From Lates calcarifer (Eukaryota > Chordata > Actinopteri > Centropomidae): DNA of 64,000 nt. Numbering within the stretch: position 1 is the stretch's first letter; every line of letters starts with the position of its first letter. Shown here piece by piece: positions 63,340-64,000 of this stretch. Under the pieces are notes generated by a model. That model was not told the origin of the DNA. It searched no databases and worked only from the letters and a program-made list of their open reading frames with translations. The translations under genes were made by a program, and so were the position numbers. The stretch is from the NCBI RefSeq assembly GCF_001640805.2, contig NC_066833.1, positions 11,395,044 through 11,459,043 of the forward strand, read 5' to 3'.

Positions 63340-64000
63340 GTCAGTACATATTTTGCCTTGGATGTAAATAGATACTTCATTATGTATTTTAGTACACATC
63401 CTTTAAACAGTCATGTTTCCTCCATAAAAATCCTCTCCTAAAGGATTGTTATTCCAGTGCTTCATGAATAAGATCCTGACTATGCTGAAAAGGACATTTT
63501 ACATCATTGCTTTTTTGATGTTAACATGACCTATAAAGTCATGTGTCATATTAGAGCTAAGGACATGCCAGACATGCATAAGCCTTTGATTGGCAGTGAT
63601 AAAGATGAGCACTGGTGGACACAGACCCCTTTGAAAATGATGTTCTGCTATCTACCCATCACGATCCTGATTGATTATTGTCATAATGAGGTTTAAGTTT
63701 GTCTGCATTTGTTCGCTGTTCTGATCAATTGCTGGACATTGTGCAGTTGACAATAAAAGCATAAGATCAAATTGATGACACAATCTGAGGGCCCACCAAG
63801 TTTCGATCGGGGTAACAAAGCACTGGGCGGCTTGGCATGACACATTTGATTTATTCCCCTCTCAGAGATGTTCTGATGACACCAGCTATCTCTCTTGCTC
63901 GTGCTTTCCCTCTCCCTAAGCATAATGAGATTCGGTGCTAAATGGTAGTGCTTCTTCATACAGCAGTCACGGTGAGGTTTGATATCTGGGTCTCTTGCAA
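63340..64000 (+). other. Start of intron 10
   Basis: Begins gtcagt and runs off the window. No further exon seen. The segment 63770-63995 is GC-balanced and repeat-free. Confidence 0.85.

Noticed and set aside
1..64000. CRISPR arrays, bacterial defence systems, prophage, rRNA or tRNA genes
   Set aside because: No regularly spaced repeats, no prokaryotic gene structure and no RNA-gene sequence recognised; the window is vertebrate intronic DNA.

Overview
The window looks like nuclear DNA of a teleost fish, probably a spiny-rayed (percomorph) species. It is AT-rich and intron-dominated. It carries relics of fish-typical transposons (hAT, Tc1/mariner, BEL/Pao, Penelope-like, CR1/L2/Rex-type LINE, tRNA-derived SINE) and long (TG)n and (TA)n microsatellites. 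I see no bacterial, viral or CRISPR content and no operon-like gene density.

There is one recognisable protein-coding gene, on the plus strand: the N-terminal part of a giant LDL-receptor-related endocytic receptor, best matched to LRP1B. Nine internal exons join in frame with no stop: 14478-14600, 32785-32922, 50910-51029, 51671-51799, 53748-54005, 54955-55117, 61030-61252, 62867-63059 and 63196-63339. Together they are 1,491 nt (497 codons). The encoded order is LDLa1, LDLa2, EGF, calcium-binding EGF, a six-bladed YWTD propeller spread over four exons, then another EGF. That is the start of the LRP1/LRP1B ectodomain. The signal-peptide exon lies upstream of the window and the rest of the roughly 4,500-residue receptor lies downstream.

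Layout: 1-14477 is the 3' part of intron 1, with a degenerate Tc1 transposase, a perfect 21-bp inverted-repeat pair and older repeats. 14601-32784 (18.2 kb intron) holds a hAT element with near-intact target duplication, an 18-bp palindrome, a SINE, a Penelope-like endonuclease fragment and stretches that resemble conserved non-coding DNA. 32923-50909 (18.0 kb intron) holds a LINE reverse-transcriptase fragment, a BEL/Pao LTR retrotransposon remnant between two diverged LTRs, and a long (TG)n tract. 51030-63195 has the closely spaced EGF and propeller exons, separated by introns of 136 nt to 5.9 kb. The window ends in the next intron.

I found no convincing new biological system. The points most worth checking are an octamer-plus-TATA motif 240 bp upstream of the LDLa2 exon, a CpG-dense EGF exon in a CpG-poor setting, two perfect inverted-repeat structures in the long introns, and several intronic stretches that could be enhancers. 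Statements about human LRP1 and LRP1B come from memory of those proteins; no search was run.
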